In this document: in pieces, positions 25,445 to 33,759 of the stretch
Layout of the letters: every line of letters starts with the position of its first letter
Position numbering within the stretch: the first letter of the stretch is position 1
Assembly (NCBI GenBank): GCA_034428935.1
Contig: DAOUHB010000084.1
Coordinates: forward strand, 1 to 64,000
DNA: 64,000 bases
Direction: 5' to 3'
Source: JAAYZQ01 sp034428935
GTDB lineage: Bacteria; Chloroflexota; Anaerolineae; JAAYZQ01
Program-made: the position numbers and the translations under genes
The notes under the pieces: model-generated
What the model was told of the DNA's origin: nothing
Databases searched by the model: none
Seen by the model: the letters and a program-made list of their open reading frames with translations, nothing else

Positions 25445-26035
25445 CTACGGCCGGTCCGGCCCCTCGCGAACGTCGAGATCGACGTCGAACAGCTCGGCCA
25501 GCCAGCGCCCCTTTTTCTCGCCGGCCCACACTTCGGTCGCGCAGCCAAAGGGGCATTCGAGCGAGACCTCCATCCGGCCACCGTCGATCCAGACCTCAAG
25601 GTGGCGGACGGCGTCGGTATGGCTGCGGTCCAGGCCATCGGCCAGGCGCAACAGGGCGCCCAGGACCTCCACGATTTCGCGCTCCTCGGGCTCGAGGCCG
25701 GCCAGGCCAGTGTGGCTCGCGCTGGGCCGCGCGCCCCGGTGGTAGCGGGCGACGTTGGCCACGATCCGCTTCTTTCGCTCGCCCAGGCCGGGCAGCCGGG
25801 CCTTCATGATGTAGCGATAGGCCGTCTTGTGGTGCCCCTCGTAGCCCTCCACGTAGCCGATGTCGTGCAACAGGCCGGCGCAGATGAGGAGGTCGCGGTA
25901 GGCGTCGTCGAGGCCATGCAGGCCCGACGTCTGGTCGAACAGGAGGGCGGCCAGGCGCGCATCCTGCCGCGAATGCTCTTCTTCAAAGCCCAGGCTGCGT
26001 CCCAGGGCTATGCATGCGGCAAAGGTCTCTTCCAT
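25445..26035 (-). CDS. HD-domain phosphohydrolase (Ppx/GppA C-terminal type)
   Basis: A 196-residue metal-dependent phosphohydrolase. The HD motif is in CAGLLHDIGYVEGYEGHHK. An upstream His (EEHSRQDARLAALLFD), HHKTAYRYI and the LADGLDRSHTDAV segment match the C-terminal HD domain of exopolyphosphatase/pppGpp phosphatase proteins, here stand-alone without the actin-like part. The likely substrates are nucleotides or polyphosphate-type molecules; none can be fixed. GGGGGAGAG precedes the ATG. A strong leftward promoter is present at 26100-26128. The redox operon starts 70 bp downstream and may be partly read from the same promoter. Confidence 0.85.
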   Translation of the reverse strand: MEETFAACIALGRSLGFEEEHSRQDARLAALLFDQTSGLHGLDDAYRDLLICAGLLHDIGYVEGYEGHHKTAYRYIMKARLPGLGERKKRIVANVARYHRGARPSASHTGLAGLEPEEREIVEVLGALLRLADGLDRSHTDAVRHLEVWIDGGRMEVSLECPFGCATEVWAGEKKGRWLAELFDVDLDVREGPDRP

Positions 26036-26099
26036 CTCTCCCCCGAACGGGCTGCCAGCGTACTATGCACCCCAGGGCTCACCACGATACCGCCACAAG

Positions 26100-26128
26100 A
26101 TTATATCATTTTTGCGTGCAGATGTCAC
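26100..26128 (-). promoter_or_regulatory. Promoter for the HD protein (leftward)
   Basis: Leftward GTGACA (26128-26123), 17 bp, then consensus TATAAT (26105-26100). It lies back to back with the UbiD promoter. Confidence 0.75.
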
Positions 26129-26186
26129 GCGTGAGCAACGGCCTATCCGTGAGCCCGCCACGTCAGATGAAACAGCAGCCTCAAAC

Positions 26187-26215
26187 TTGCTGCCCCCTCC
26201 CATCTATGGTATAGT
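26187..26215 (+). promoter_or_regulatory. Promoter for the UbiD operon (rightward)
   Basis: TTGCTG (26187-26192), 17 bp, then TATAGT (26210-26215), about 65 bases before the UbiD ATG. Confidence 0.6.
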
Positions 26216-26280
26216 TCGGCCGCACGAGTTTTTGTATTCACAGTTCCAACAACTATCCGTGCCAGAAACGAAGGGAAAGC

Positions 26281-27744
26281 ATGGCCTTCGATAGCCTGCA
26301 AGAGCTGGTCTCGCTGCTGGAGGAGCGGGGAGAATTAAAGCGGGTCAGCGCGCCTGTCAGCGCCGAGCTCGAGATTACCGAGATCGTCGACCGGGTGAGC
26401 AAGGGGCCGGCGGCAAGGAACGTCGCCCTGTTCTTCGAGAACGTGAAGGGGCACGACATGCCGGTCCTGGTGAATGCCATGGGCAGCGCCAGGCGCATGG
26501 CCTGGGCCCTGGGAGTCGGCGAGCTGGACGACCTCAACCGCAACCTCTCGGCCCTGCTGGATACCCGCCTGCCCCAGGGCCTGGGCGACGCCGCGACGCG
26601 CGGCGCCGGGCTGTGGCAGGCTCTGCGCAGCGTCGGGCTGCGCCCGCAGATGGTACGCCGCGCTCCGTGCCAGGAGATCGTGCGCACCGCTGACGCCTCC
26701 CTCGACGAGCTGCCCATCCTGAAGTGTTGGCCCAAGGATGGTGGCCGCTACATCACCCTGCCCCAGGTCATCACCCGCGACCCGGTCACCGGCGTCCGCA
26801 ACGTGGGCATGTACCGCCTGCAGCAGCTCGACGCCCGCACCCTGGCCATGCACTGGCAGCGCCACAAGGGCGGCGCCGAGCACGAGCGCCAGGCCCGCGA
26901 CAAGCAGGCGGACCGGATTCCGGCGGCCATCGCCCTCGGCGGAGACCCGGCCGAGACCTGGTGCGCCTCGGCGCCCCTGCCTCCCAACGTCGACGAGTAC
27001 CTGCTGGCTGGCTGGCTGCGGGGCAAGCCGGTGCGCTTTGTGCGCGCCGTGAGCCAGCCCCTGGAGGTGCCCGCCGGGGCCGACATCGTCATTGAGGGTT
27101 ATGTCGACCTGGGGGACCGGCGCCTGGAAGGGCCCTTTGGCGACCACACCGGCTACTACACGCCGCCCGACTATTACCCGGCCTTTCACGTCACCGCCAT
27201 CACGCGCCGGCGCCAGGCCATCTATCCCGCCACCGTCGTCGGCCGGCCACCCATGGAAGATTACTGGATGGGCAAGGCCACCGAGCGCCTCTTCCTGCCC
27301 CTCATGCGCCTCTTCCAGGGCGAGATCGTGGACGTGAACATGCCGGCCGAGGGTGTCTTTCATAACCTGGTCATCGTCAGCATCCGCAAGCGCTTCCCGG
27401 GCCACGCCCACAAGATCATCTATGGCCTGTGGGGCCTGGGCTTGATGATGCTGGCCAAGGCCATCGTCGTCGTGGACGCCACCGTCGACGTCCAGGACCT
27501 GTCAGAGGTCGCGTGGCGGGTGCTGGGCAACGTAGACTGGCGCCGCGACGTGATCATTGCCGACGGCCCGGTAGACGACCTGGACCACTCGGCCCCGCGG
27601 GCGGCCTTTGGCGCCAAGATCGGCGTGGACGCCACGTCCAAGGGGCCGGAGGACGGTCACCCCCGGGGCTGGCCCGAAGAGGTATGCAACCTGGACCAGA
27701 TCCGGGAGCTCGTCGACCGCCGCTGGCAGGAGTACGGCTTATGA
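26281..27744 (+). CDS. UbiD-family prenylated-FMN decarboxylase
   Basis: A non-oxidative decarboxylase of 487 residues, the normal UbiD length. It opens with LQELVSLLEERGELKRV. Other family blocks are ITRDPVTGVRNVGMYRLQ, the cofactor-binding MHWQRHKGG, FGDHTGYYTPPDYYP and the C-terminal MTSK-like DATSKGPED. UbiD enzymes need prenylated FMN made by UbiX, which is not seen here. The UbiA-type prenyltransferase is encoded 40 bp downstream. Together they suggest quinone-ring assembly (prenylate, then decarboxylate), as in ubiquinone or menaquinone synthesis. Other UbiD members act on unrelated aromatic acids. GAAGGGAAAGC precedes the ATG. Confidence 0.93.
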   Translation: MAFDSLQELVSLLEERGELKRVSAPVSAELEITEIVDRVSKGPAARNVALFFENVKGHDMPVLVNAMGSARRMAWALGVGELDDLNRNLSALLDTRLPQGLGDAATRGAGLWQALRSVGLRPQMVRRAPCQEIVRTADASLDELPILKCWPKDGGRYITLPQVITRDPVTGVRNVGMYRLQQLDARTLAMHWQRHKGGAEHERQARDKQADRIPAAIALGGDPAETWCASAPLPPNVDEYLLAGWLRGKPVRFVRAVSQPLEVPAGADIVIEGYVDLGDRRLEGPFGDHTGYYTPPDYYPAFHVTAITRRRQAIYPATVVGRPPMEDYWMGKATERLFLPLMRLFQGEIVDVNMPAEGVFHNLVIVSIRKRFPGHAHKIIYGLWGLGLMMLAKAIVVVDATVDVQDLSEVAWRVLGNVDWRRDVIIADGPVDDLDHSAPRAAFGAKIGVDATSKGPEDGHPRGWPEEVCNLDQIRELVDRRWQEYGL

Positions 27745-27784
27745 CGCTCCATTTCGCAGCCCATCGACGGCGAGGCTGCCAACC

Positions 27785-28657
27785 ATGAAGCAAATCCGCA
27801 CCTTCCTGGAGATGATCCGCTTCGAGCACACCGTCTTTGCCCTGCCCTTTGCCTACCTGGGCATGGTGCTGGCCGCAAACGGCTGGCCGTCGTGGTTCAA
27901 ATTCGCGTGGATCACGGTGGCCATGGTATCGGCCCGGACCCTGGCCATGACGGTCAACCGGCTGGCGGATCGCGACCTGGACGCCCGCAACCCTCGCACG
28001 GCAGGACGGGCCATCCCCGCCGGCCGGCTGAGCCTGGGCAGCGCCCGGGCGGCGGCAGTCATCGCGGCGCTGCTCCTGGCCCTGGCCTCGTGGCTGCTCA
28101 ATCCCCTCTGCCTCTGGCTGCTGCCCCTGGCCGGCGTCCTGCTCCTGGGCTACCACTACACCAAGCGCTTTACCTGGCTCAGCCATTGGGTGCTGGGTTT
28201 CACCGACGGCGCCGCGGCCATGGGCGCCTGGATCGCCATGCAGCCGGGGCCCGATCCGGCCAGCCTGCTCCACCCGGTGCCCTGGCTCCTGTGGCTGGCG
28301 GTCACGGCCTGGATCGCCGGCTTTGACCTGCTCTACGCCTGCCAGGACACCGAGTTCGACCGGAGCGCCGGGCTCCACTCCGTGCCGGCTCGCTTTGGCA
28401 ACGCCGCCGCCCTGCGCCTGGCGCGCGTCAACCACGTGGTGACGGTGGTGCTCCTGGCGGCCACCGCCCTCCTGGCCGGCCTGGGCTGGCCCTTCTGGCT
28501 GGGTCTCGCCGCCATCGTCGCCCTCCTGGTCTACGAGCACTCGCTCGTACGGCCCGACGACCTCTCGCGGCTCGACGTGGCCTTTTTCAACGTCAACGGC
28601 TATGTCAGCGTCATCGCCTTCGTCGCCGTCCTGGCGGCAGTGTTGCTCCCGTCGTGA
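27785..28657 (+). CDS. UbiA-family aromatic prenyltransferase
   Basis: An integral membrane enzyme of 290 residues with about eight hydrophobic helices. It attaches a polyprenyl chain to an aromatic acid, the membrane step of quinone synthesis. Both Asp-rich magnesium/diphosphate motifs are present: NRLADRDLDARNPRT near residue 58 and YACQDTEFDRSAG near residue 187. The sequence style, starting EMIRFEHTVFALPFAYLG, is that of the 4-hydroxybenzoate/MqnP-like subgroup. The ATG at 27785 starts at that N-terminus; ribosome site GAGG lies about 9 bases upstream. Co-transcribed with UbiD, and the ABC importer genes follow 31 bp downstream. Confidence 0.93.
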   Translation: MKQIRTFLEMIRFEHTVFALPFAYLGMVLAANGWPSWFKFAWITVAMVSARTLAMTVNRLADRDLDARNPRTAGRAIPAGRLSLGSARAAAVIAALLLALASWLLNPLCLWLLPLAGVLLLGYHYTKRFTWLSHWVLGFTDGAAAMGAWIAMQPGPDPASLLHPVPWLLWLAVTAWIAGFDLLYACQDTEFDRSAGLHSVPARFGNAAALRLARVNHVVTVVLLAATALLAGLGWPFWLGLAAIVALLVYEHSLVRPDDLSRLDVAFFNVNGYVSVIAFVAVLAAVLLPS

Positions 28658-28688
28658 GAGCCAATGGTCCAAAGGAGGAAAGCAACAA

Positions 28689-29681
28689 ATGAGCGCCCAT
28701 AGGCTTCTGGCCCTGATCCTGGTTCTTGTCTTGTTGAGCGCCTGCGGTCCCGTCGCTTCGCCCTTTCCGCCGGCGGCCGAATCCCCCGCCGCTTCGGGCG
28801 ACCAGGGCGACGTGGAGACCCTACGCATCGCCCTGCTGCCCATCCTCGACGTCCTGCCCTTCCACGTGGCCGAGCAGAACGGCTACTTTGAGCAGGTGGG
28901 CGTCAAGGTCGAGGGGCTGGCCGTCAAGAGTGCCCAGGAGCGCGACACGCTGATTCAAACCAGCCAGGCGGACGGCATGGTCAGCGACCTCATCGCCGCG
29001 GCGGTGTTCAACCAGCACGGCGCCCAGATCAAGGCCGTGCGCACCGCCCGCGCCGTCTATCCCGGCGCGCCGCAGTTTCGCCTGCTGGCCCGGCCCGGCA
29101 GCGACTGGACCTCGCCGGCGGACCTGGCCGGCGTGCAGGTGGCCGTCTCCGAGAACACGGTCATCGAGTACATCACCCACCGCATGCTCGAAAAGGCCGG
29201 CCTGTCGGGCGACCAGATCGCCGTCCAGGAGGTCACAGCCATCCCGGTACGCTTTGAGTTGCTCATCAACGGCGAGATCGAGGCCGCCACGCTGCCCGAT
29301 CCCCTGGGCTCGGGGGCCATGGCCGCCGGTGCCGTCCTCCTGATGGACGATACGGCCATCTCGGACCTGTCGCTCTCCATCGTGGCCTTTAGCGTCGAGT
29401 CGCTGCAGGCCCGGCCCGAGGCGGTGCGCCGTTTCCTCCGCGCCTGGAGCATGGCCGTTGACGAGATGAACAGCAACCCCGAAGCCTACGACACGCTCCT
29501 CGTCGAGGTCGGCCGCGTACCCGAGTCGATCCAGGGCAGTTTCCAGATGCCGCCCTTCCCCGAAGACCTGGTGCCGGACCCCGAGCAGGTGGCCGACGCC
29601 GTCCAGTGGGCGCTGGGAGCAGGCCTGATAGAAAACGATGTCCCTTACGATGAGATCGTGGATGACAGCTTTTTGCCCTAG
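28689..29681 (+). CDS. ABC substrate-binding lipoprotein, NMT1/SsuA-like
   Basis: The extracytoplasmic substrate receptor of the SsuABC-like importer encoded by this and the next two genes. The 330-residue precursor begins with a lipoprotein signal (LALILVLVLLSAC, lipid Cys near residue 20) and a Pro/Ala linker. The two-lobed fold starts at TLRIALLPILDVLPFHVAEQNGYF. Proteins of this family bind sulfonates, nitrate, taurine, thiamine precursors or riboflavin; the ligand cannot be told from sequence. AAAGGAGG precedes the ATG at 28689. Its place directly behind UbiD/UbiA hints at an aromatic or vitamin-like ligand, which is inference only. Confidence 0.92.
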   Translation: MSAHRLLALILVLVLLSACGPVASPFPPAAESPAASGDQGDVETLRIALLPILDVLPFHVAEQNGYFEQVGVKVEGLAVKSAQERDTLIQTSQADGMVSDLIAAAVFNQHGAQIKAVRTARAVYPGAPQFRLLARPGSDWTSPADLAGVQVAVSENTVIEYITHRMLEKAGLSGDQIAVQEVTAIPVRFELLINGEIEAATLPDPLGSGAMAAGAVLLMDDTAISDLSLSIVAFSVESLQARPEAVRRFLRAWSMAVDEMNSNPEAYDTLLVEVGRVPESIQGSFQMPPFPEDLVPDPEQVADAVQWALGAGLIENDVPYDEIVDDSFLP

Positions 29682-29693
29682 GGGCCCGGAAGG

Positions 29694-30524
29694 GTGGGCC
29701 TGACCGTGCCTGTCATGCCCGCCATGCCCGAGATGATCGAGGTTCGCGATCTCACCTTCGCCTATCCCGGCCAGCCCCCCCTTTTCGAGGGGCTGAGCTG
29801 GCAGGTGACGGGCGACGAATCGTGGTGTGTCATCGGCCCTTCGGGCTGCGGCAAATCGACGCTCCTCTACCTGCTGGCCGGCCTGCGCCACCCGACGGCG
29901 GGCGAGATCCGGATAGGCGGCCAGAAGCTGGCCCGCCCGCGGCCGCAGACCGGCCTCATCTTGCAGGACTATGGCCTGCTGCCCTGGGCCACGGTGGCCG
30001 AGAACGCCGCCCTCGGCCTGCGCGTCCGTCGCTTCTACGGGCCCGACGGCCGCCATGCACCCTCAGGCCAGCAGTTGCGCCGGGTCGAGATCGCCGAGCG
30101 CGCCGGCTTCTGGCTGGCGCGGCTGGGCATCGCCGAGTTGGCCAACCAGTACCCGGCCCAGATCTCGGGCGGGCAGCGCCAGCGCACCGCCATCGCCCGC
30201 ACCCTGGCTCTCAACCCGGACCTGCTGCTCATGGACGAGCCCTTCTCGTCGCTGGACGCCCTCACCCGCGAGGACCTGGAGAGGCTGACCCTGGAGCTGC
30301 GGGCTGAAACGGGGGTCACCACCCTGGTCGTCACCCACAACATCGAGGAGGCAGTATACCTGGGACAGCGGCTGCTGGTCCTGAGGCGGCCGCCCCACTG
30401 CGAGCCCCTGGTGGTAGACAACTGGGAGGCGGGCCAGCCCGGCTATCGCCAGCAGCCCGAGTTCCAGGCGCGCTGCAACCAGTTGCGCGCCCTCCTGGAA
30501 GAATCGGCCCATGCGCCGGCGTGA
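29694..30524 (+). CDS. ABC transporter ATP-binding protein, SsuB/TauB-like
   Basis: The ATPase of the importer, about 270 residues. Walker A is GPSGCGKST, the Q-loop LILQDYGLLPW, the signature ISGGQRQRTAIAR and Walker B LLLMDEPFSSLDA, with the TH switch in VVTHNIEEAV. An inserted stretch of about 20 residues after the Q-loop (RRFYGPDGRHAPSGQQ) is longer than usual. The start is uncertain: GTG 29694, GTG 29706 or ATG 29715/29724/29733 are all in frame, and the GGAAGGGTGGG purine run best serves the later ones. The stop overlaps the permease start by 14 bp, so the two are translationally coupled. Confidence 0.92.
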   Translation: MGLTVPVMPAMPEMIEVRDLTFAYPGQPPLFEGLSWQVTGDESWCVIGPSGCGKSTLLYLLAGLRHPTAGEIRIGGQKLARPRPQTGLILQDYGLLPWATVAENAALGLRVRRFYGPDGRHAPSGQQLRRVEIAERAGFWLARLGIAELANQYPAQISGGQRQRTAIARTLALNPDLLLMDEPFSSLDALTREDLERLTLELRAETGVTTLVVTHNIEEAVYLGQRLLVLRRPPHCEPLVVDNWEAGQPGYRQQPEFQARCNQLRALLEESAHAPA

Positions 30525-31251
30525 TCTCTTGCTCGCCACGGTGGGCGTGCTCCTTGCCTGGCAAGCGGCGGCCCTGGTCATCGACCGCCCCGTGCTGCCG
30601 CCGCCCTGGGACGTGCTGCGTGCCTTTGTGCGGGCCCTGCCCCGCGACCTGGGCATCCACACCCTGGTCAGCGCCTGGCGCGTGGTGGCCAGCATCCTGC
30701 TGGCGCTGGTCACCGCCGTGCCCGCGGGGTTGGGCCTGGGACTCAGCCCCACCGCCAGCCGGCTGGCGGCGCCCGTCATTTATCTGATCTACCCCATCCC
30801 CAAGATCGTCTTCTTGCCTGTGGTGTTGCTCCTCCTGGGCATTGGCAACCTGTCCAAGGTGTTTATCATTGCCCTCATCCTCTTTTTCCAGGTACTCGTC
30901 GTCGTCCGCGACGAGGCGGCCAACATCCGGCCCGAGCTGGTCGCCTCGGTGCGCTCCCTCGGGGCCGGGCGGCGGGCCATCTTTCGCTTTGTCTACCTAC
31001 CTGCCTGCCTACCGGCCGTGCTCACTGCCCTGCGCCTGAGCATCGGCACGGCCATCGCCGTCCTCTTTTTTGCCGAGTCTTTTGCCACCAGCTCTGGCCT
31101 GGGCTACTATATCATCGTCGAGACCTGGGGCCGCCTGGCCTATGCCCAGATGTACGCCGGGGTGATGGCCATGAGCCTGCTCGGCCTGGCCCTCTATTTC
31201 GTGGTGGACAACCTGCAAAAGCGCCTTTGCCCCTGGCTGGCGGCAAGCTAG
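30511..31251 (+). CDS. ABC transporter permease, SsuC/TauC-like
   Basis: The inner-membrane channel of the importer, 246 residues and about six hydrophobic helices. The EAA loop is at ELVASVRSLGAGRRAIFRFVYLP (positions about 145-167). ESFATSSGLGYYI near the end is characteristic of the sulfonate/taurine/nitrate permeases. The gene overlaps the ATPase gene by 14 bp. LarE begins 34 bp downstream, suggesting the run from UbiD to LarB could be one transcript. Confidence 0.92.
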   Translation: MRRRDLLLATVGVLLAWQAAALVIDRPVLPPPWDVLRAFVRALPRDLGIHTLVSAWRVVASILLALVTAVPAGLGLGLSPTASRLAAPVIYLIYPIPKIVFLPVVLLLLGIGNLSKVFIIALILFFQVLVVVRDEAANIRPELVASVRSLGAGRRAIFRFVYLPACLPAVLTALRLSIGTAIAVLFFAESFATSSGLGYYIIVETWGRLAYAQMYAGVMAMSLLGLALYFVVDNLQKRLCPWLAAS

Positions 31252-31285
31252 GGTGCGCGCCATGGAGCCCAGGAGATCGAACGGT

Positions 31286-32101
31286 ATGGATGATCTGGAA
31301 ACCCGGGCGGCCCGCCTGGCCGCCATTCTCACCGGCCTCGGCAGCGTCGCCGTGGCCTACTCGGGCGGCACCGACAGCGCCTTTCTCCTGGCAGCCAGCC
31401 TGGAAGCCCTGGGCGCCGGGGCAGTGTTGGCGGTCACGGCCGACTCGCCCCTCATGCCCCGCGCCGAGCTGGCCGAGGCGCGGGCGCTGGCCGCGCGCCT
31501 TGGCGCCCGCCACGTGGTCCTACCCCACGACGAACTGGCCCGGGAGGCCATCGTGGCCAACCCGCCCGATCGATGCTACCACTGCAAGTTCGACCGCTTT
31601 GACCTGCTGTGGCGGGTGGCCCGCGCCGAGGGCCTGGCGCACCTGGTCCACGGCGAAAATGCCGACGACGCCCACGACTACCGGCCCGGCAGCCGGGCCG
31701 CCGAGGAACTGGGCGTGCGCGCGCCCCTGCGGGAGGCGGGCCTGACCAAGGCCGACGTCCGCGCCCTGTCGCGCCGGCGCGGACTGCCCACCTGGGACCG
31801 CCCGGCCGACGCCTGCCTGGCCACCCGCTTTCCCTACGGCACGCGCCTGACGGCCGAGGGGCTGGCCCGCGTAGAGGCCGGCGAAGCGGCCCTCCACCGC
31901 ATCTGGCAGGTGCGCCAGCTTCGCCTCCGCGACCAGTTCCCCCTGGCCCGCCTGGAGGTGCCCCCGGAGGAGATCGCCCGCCTGGCCGCGCCCGAACTGC
32001 GAGCGGCCGCCGTGGAGGCCCTGCGCGCCCTGGGTTATCGTATTATCACACTGGATCTGGAAGGTTATCGAATGGGGAGTTTGAACGATGAGCTGGAATG
32101 A
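31286..32101 (+). CDS. larE: LarE, sacrificial sulfur transferase for the nickel-pincer cofactor
   Basis: LarE donates sulfur to pyridinium biscarboxylic acid mononucleotide during synthesis of the nickel-pincer nucleotide of lactate racemase-type enzymes. The 271-residue product has the ATP-pyrophosphatase P-loop AVAYSGGTDSAFLL and the family CYHCKFDRFD. Cys177 in ADACLATRFPYG corresponds to the sulfur-donating cysteine of single-cysteine LarE proteins. The ATG at 31286 follows AGGAG at 11 bases; GTG 31253 and ATG 31262 are in-frame alternatives. It overlaps larB by 14 bp. larC and larA are not in the window. Confidence 0.94.
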   Translation: MDDLETRAARLAAILTGLGSVAVAYSGGTDSAFLLAASLEALGAGAVLAVTADSPLMPRAELAEARALAARLGARHVVLPHDELAREAIVANPPDRCYHCKFDRFDLLWRVARAEGLAHLVHGENADDAHDYRPGSRAAEELGVRAPLREAGLTKADVRALSRRRGLPTWDRPADACLATRFPYGTRLTAEGLARVEAGEAALHRIWQVRQLRLRDQFPLARLEVPPEEIARLAAPELRAAAVEALRALGYRIITLDLEGYRMGSLNDELE

Positions 32102-32810
32102 GAAAACCGCCGCCGGGGGCGAGGTTGCCCGGCCCGATTTCGAGCGCCACCGGCGCAAAGGTGTGCCGGAGGTGATCCTGGCCGAGCGCAAGAGCGTGGA
32201 GCAGTCCCTGGCCATCGCCCGCCGCTTCCTGGAGGTCAACGGCCTGGCGATCCTCAGCCGCGTCTCGCCCGAGCTGGAGGAGCGCCTGCGCGACGAATTT
32301 GAGGGCCAGGCCGACGTCGACTGGCTGCCCGGTCCCCGGGCCGCCGTCCTGCGCCGGCCGGGCGACGAGCGGCCGCGATGCGGCGGCCGGGTCGGCATCC
32401 TCACCGCCGGCACGTCGGACGTGCCCTGGGCCGAGGAGGCGGCCATCCTCTGCCGCGAGATGGGCTGCGACGTCCACACCATCTATGACGTGGGCGTTTC
32501 CGGCCTGCACCGCCTCTGGGAGCCGCTTCACCACCTCCTCGACGAGGTAGGGGTGGATGTCATCGTCGTGGCCGCCGGCATGGACGGCGCCCTGCCATCC
32601 GTGGTCTCTGGCCTGGTGGACGTGCCCGTCATCGGCCTGCCCACCTCCGTGGGCTATGGCCTGGGCGGCGGCGGAGAGGCCGCCCTCCTGTCGATGCTGC
32701 AGACCTGTTCGCCGGGAATGGCCGTGGTGAACATTGACAACGGCATCGGCGCCGGGGCCATGGCAGGCATCATCGCCAGGCGCGCCGCCGAAGGCCGGGA
32801 GCGCGCCTGA
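32088..32810 (+). CDS. larB: LarB, nicotinate-adenine-dinucleotide carboxylase/hydrolase
   Basis: LarB carboxylates the pyridinium ring of nicotinic acid adenine dinucleotide and hydrolyses the phosphoanhydride, the first step to the nickel-pincer nucleotide. The 240-residue protein has an N-terminal helical part and a PurE-like core. Motifs are VGILTAGTSDVPWAEEA, VIVVAAGMDGALPSVV and GLPTSVGYGLGGGGEAAL. The start lies inside the end of larE (14-bp overlap), and the pair is clearly coupled. The cofactor would also need LarC for nickel insertion and an apo-enzyme such as LarA, both presumably encoded elsewhere. Confidence 0.95.
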   Translation: MSWNEKTAAGGEVARPDFERHRRKGVPEVILAERKSVEQSLAIARRFLEVNGLAILSRVSPELEERLRDEFEGQADVDWLPGPRAAVLRRPGDERPRCGGRVGILTAGTSDVPWAEEAAILCREMGCDVHTIYDVGVSGLHRLWEPLHHLLDEVGVDVIVVAAGMDGALPSVVSGLVDVPVIGLPTSVGYGLGGGGEAALLSMLQTCSPGMAVVNIDNGIGAGAMAGIIARRAAEGRERA

Positions 32811-32819
32811 CGGCCGCGT

Positions 32820-32848
32820 TTGACGGGCGGCGGTGGATCCGCTATACT
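32820..32848 (+). promoter_or_regulatory. Promoter for the molybdenum-storage-like gene
   Basis: TTGACG (32820-32825), 17 bp, then TATACT (32843-32848). This is close to consensus, so the gene can be made independently of larEB. Confidence 0.75.
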
Positions 32849-32883
32849 CGCTGGACAGACCATAACGGGGCAAGGAGGAAAAC

Positions 32884-33759
32884 ATGAGCCTGGTGCGGGA
32901 CGAGAGTGGCCGGCTGCACATCAAGACCAGCCTGATGGCCGAGTCGCTGATGGACAAGGGGCTCCTGGAGGGCACCGAGACCGACAGGGTCTTTCGCCCC
33001 ATGCCCGACCTGCAGGTCATCAAGCTGGGTGGACAGAGTATTATCGACCGCGGGCGCGAAGTGGTCCTGCCATTGTTGGACGAGATCGTAGCCGCACGCA
33101 ACCAGCACCAACTGCTGGTCATGACCGGCGGCGGGACCCGCAGCCGGCACGCCTACGCCATCGCCCTCGATCTTGGCATGCCCACCGGCGTCCTGGCCAA
33201 GCTGGGCGCCAGCATCAGCGAGCAGAACGCCCTGATGATCTCGCTCCTCCTGGCCCCCCACGGCGGCCTCAAGATCGGCCACGACGACGTCGTCAAGCTG
33301 CCGGCCTACCTCGCCCTCAAGGCCATCCCCGTCATGCACGCCATGCCGCCCTACAGCCTCTGGGAGCTGCCCGCCGAGAGAGGACGCATCCCACCCCACC
33401 GCACCGACGTGGGCACGTTTCTCACCGCCGAGGTGGTCGGCGCCCGGCGCTGCATTCTGGTCAAAGACGAGCCTGGTCTCTTTACCGCCGATCCAAAGAA
33501 AGAGCCCGGCGCCCGATTTCTGCCCGAGATCACCCTGGACGACCTCCTGGCCCTCGACCTGGAGGATCTGCCCGTGGAGCGGGCCATGCTCCGCGCCATG
33601 GTCCACGCCCGCAGCGTGCACGAGGTGCTCCTGGTCAACGGCCGGGAGCCCGGCAGCCTCACCCGTGCCCTGGCCGGCGAGAACCCGGGCACCCGCATCT
33701 ACCGCGCCGCTGCCGCCCAGGCGGCGTCAGTGCCGCCAGCGGCCGGGCCAGGCGATTAG
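32884..33759 (+). CDS. Amino-acid-kinase-fold protein similar to molybdenum storage protein subunits
   Basis: A 291-residue cytoplasmic protein of the amino acid kinase/UMP kinase fold. The closest resemblance I recognise is to the MosA/MosB subunits of nitrogen-fixer molybdenum storage protein, which pack polyoxomolybdate clusters using ATP. Shared features are the LQVIKLGGQSIIDRG entry, LLVMTGGGTRSRHAYAIALD, the PPYSLWELP and RIPPHRTDVGTFL stretch, FTADPKKEPGARFLPE and VERAMLRAMVHAR. Only one subunit gene is present, whereas the known storage protein is an alpha/beta hexamer. AAGGAGG precedes the ATG, and it has its own strong promoter. Storage of molybdate or tungstate is inferred, and a regulatory or kinase role remains possible. 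Confidence 0.85.
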   Translation: MSLVRDESGRLHIKTSLMAESLMDKGLLEGTETDRVFRPMPDLQVIKLGGQSIIDRGREVVLPLLDEIVAARNQHQLLVMTGGGTRSRHAYAIALDLGMPTGVLAKLGASISEQNALMISLLLAPHGGLKIGHDDVVKLPAYLALKAIPVMHAMPPYSLWELPAERGRIPPHRTDVGTFLTAEVVGARRCILVKDEPGLFTADPKKEPGARFLPEITLDDLLALDLEDLPVERAMLRAMVHARSVHEVLLVNGREPGSLTRALAGENPGTRIYRAAAAQAASVPPAAGPGD

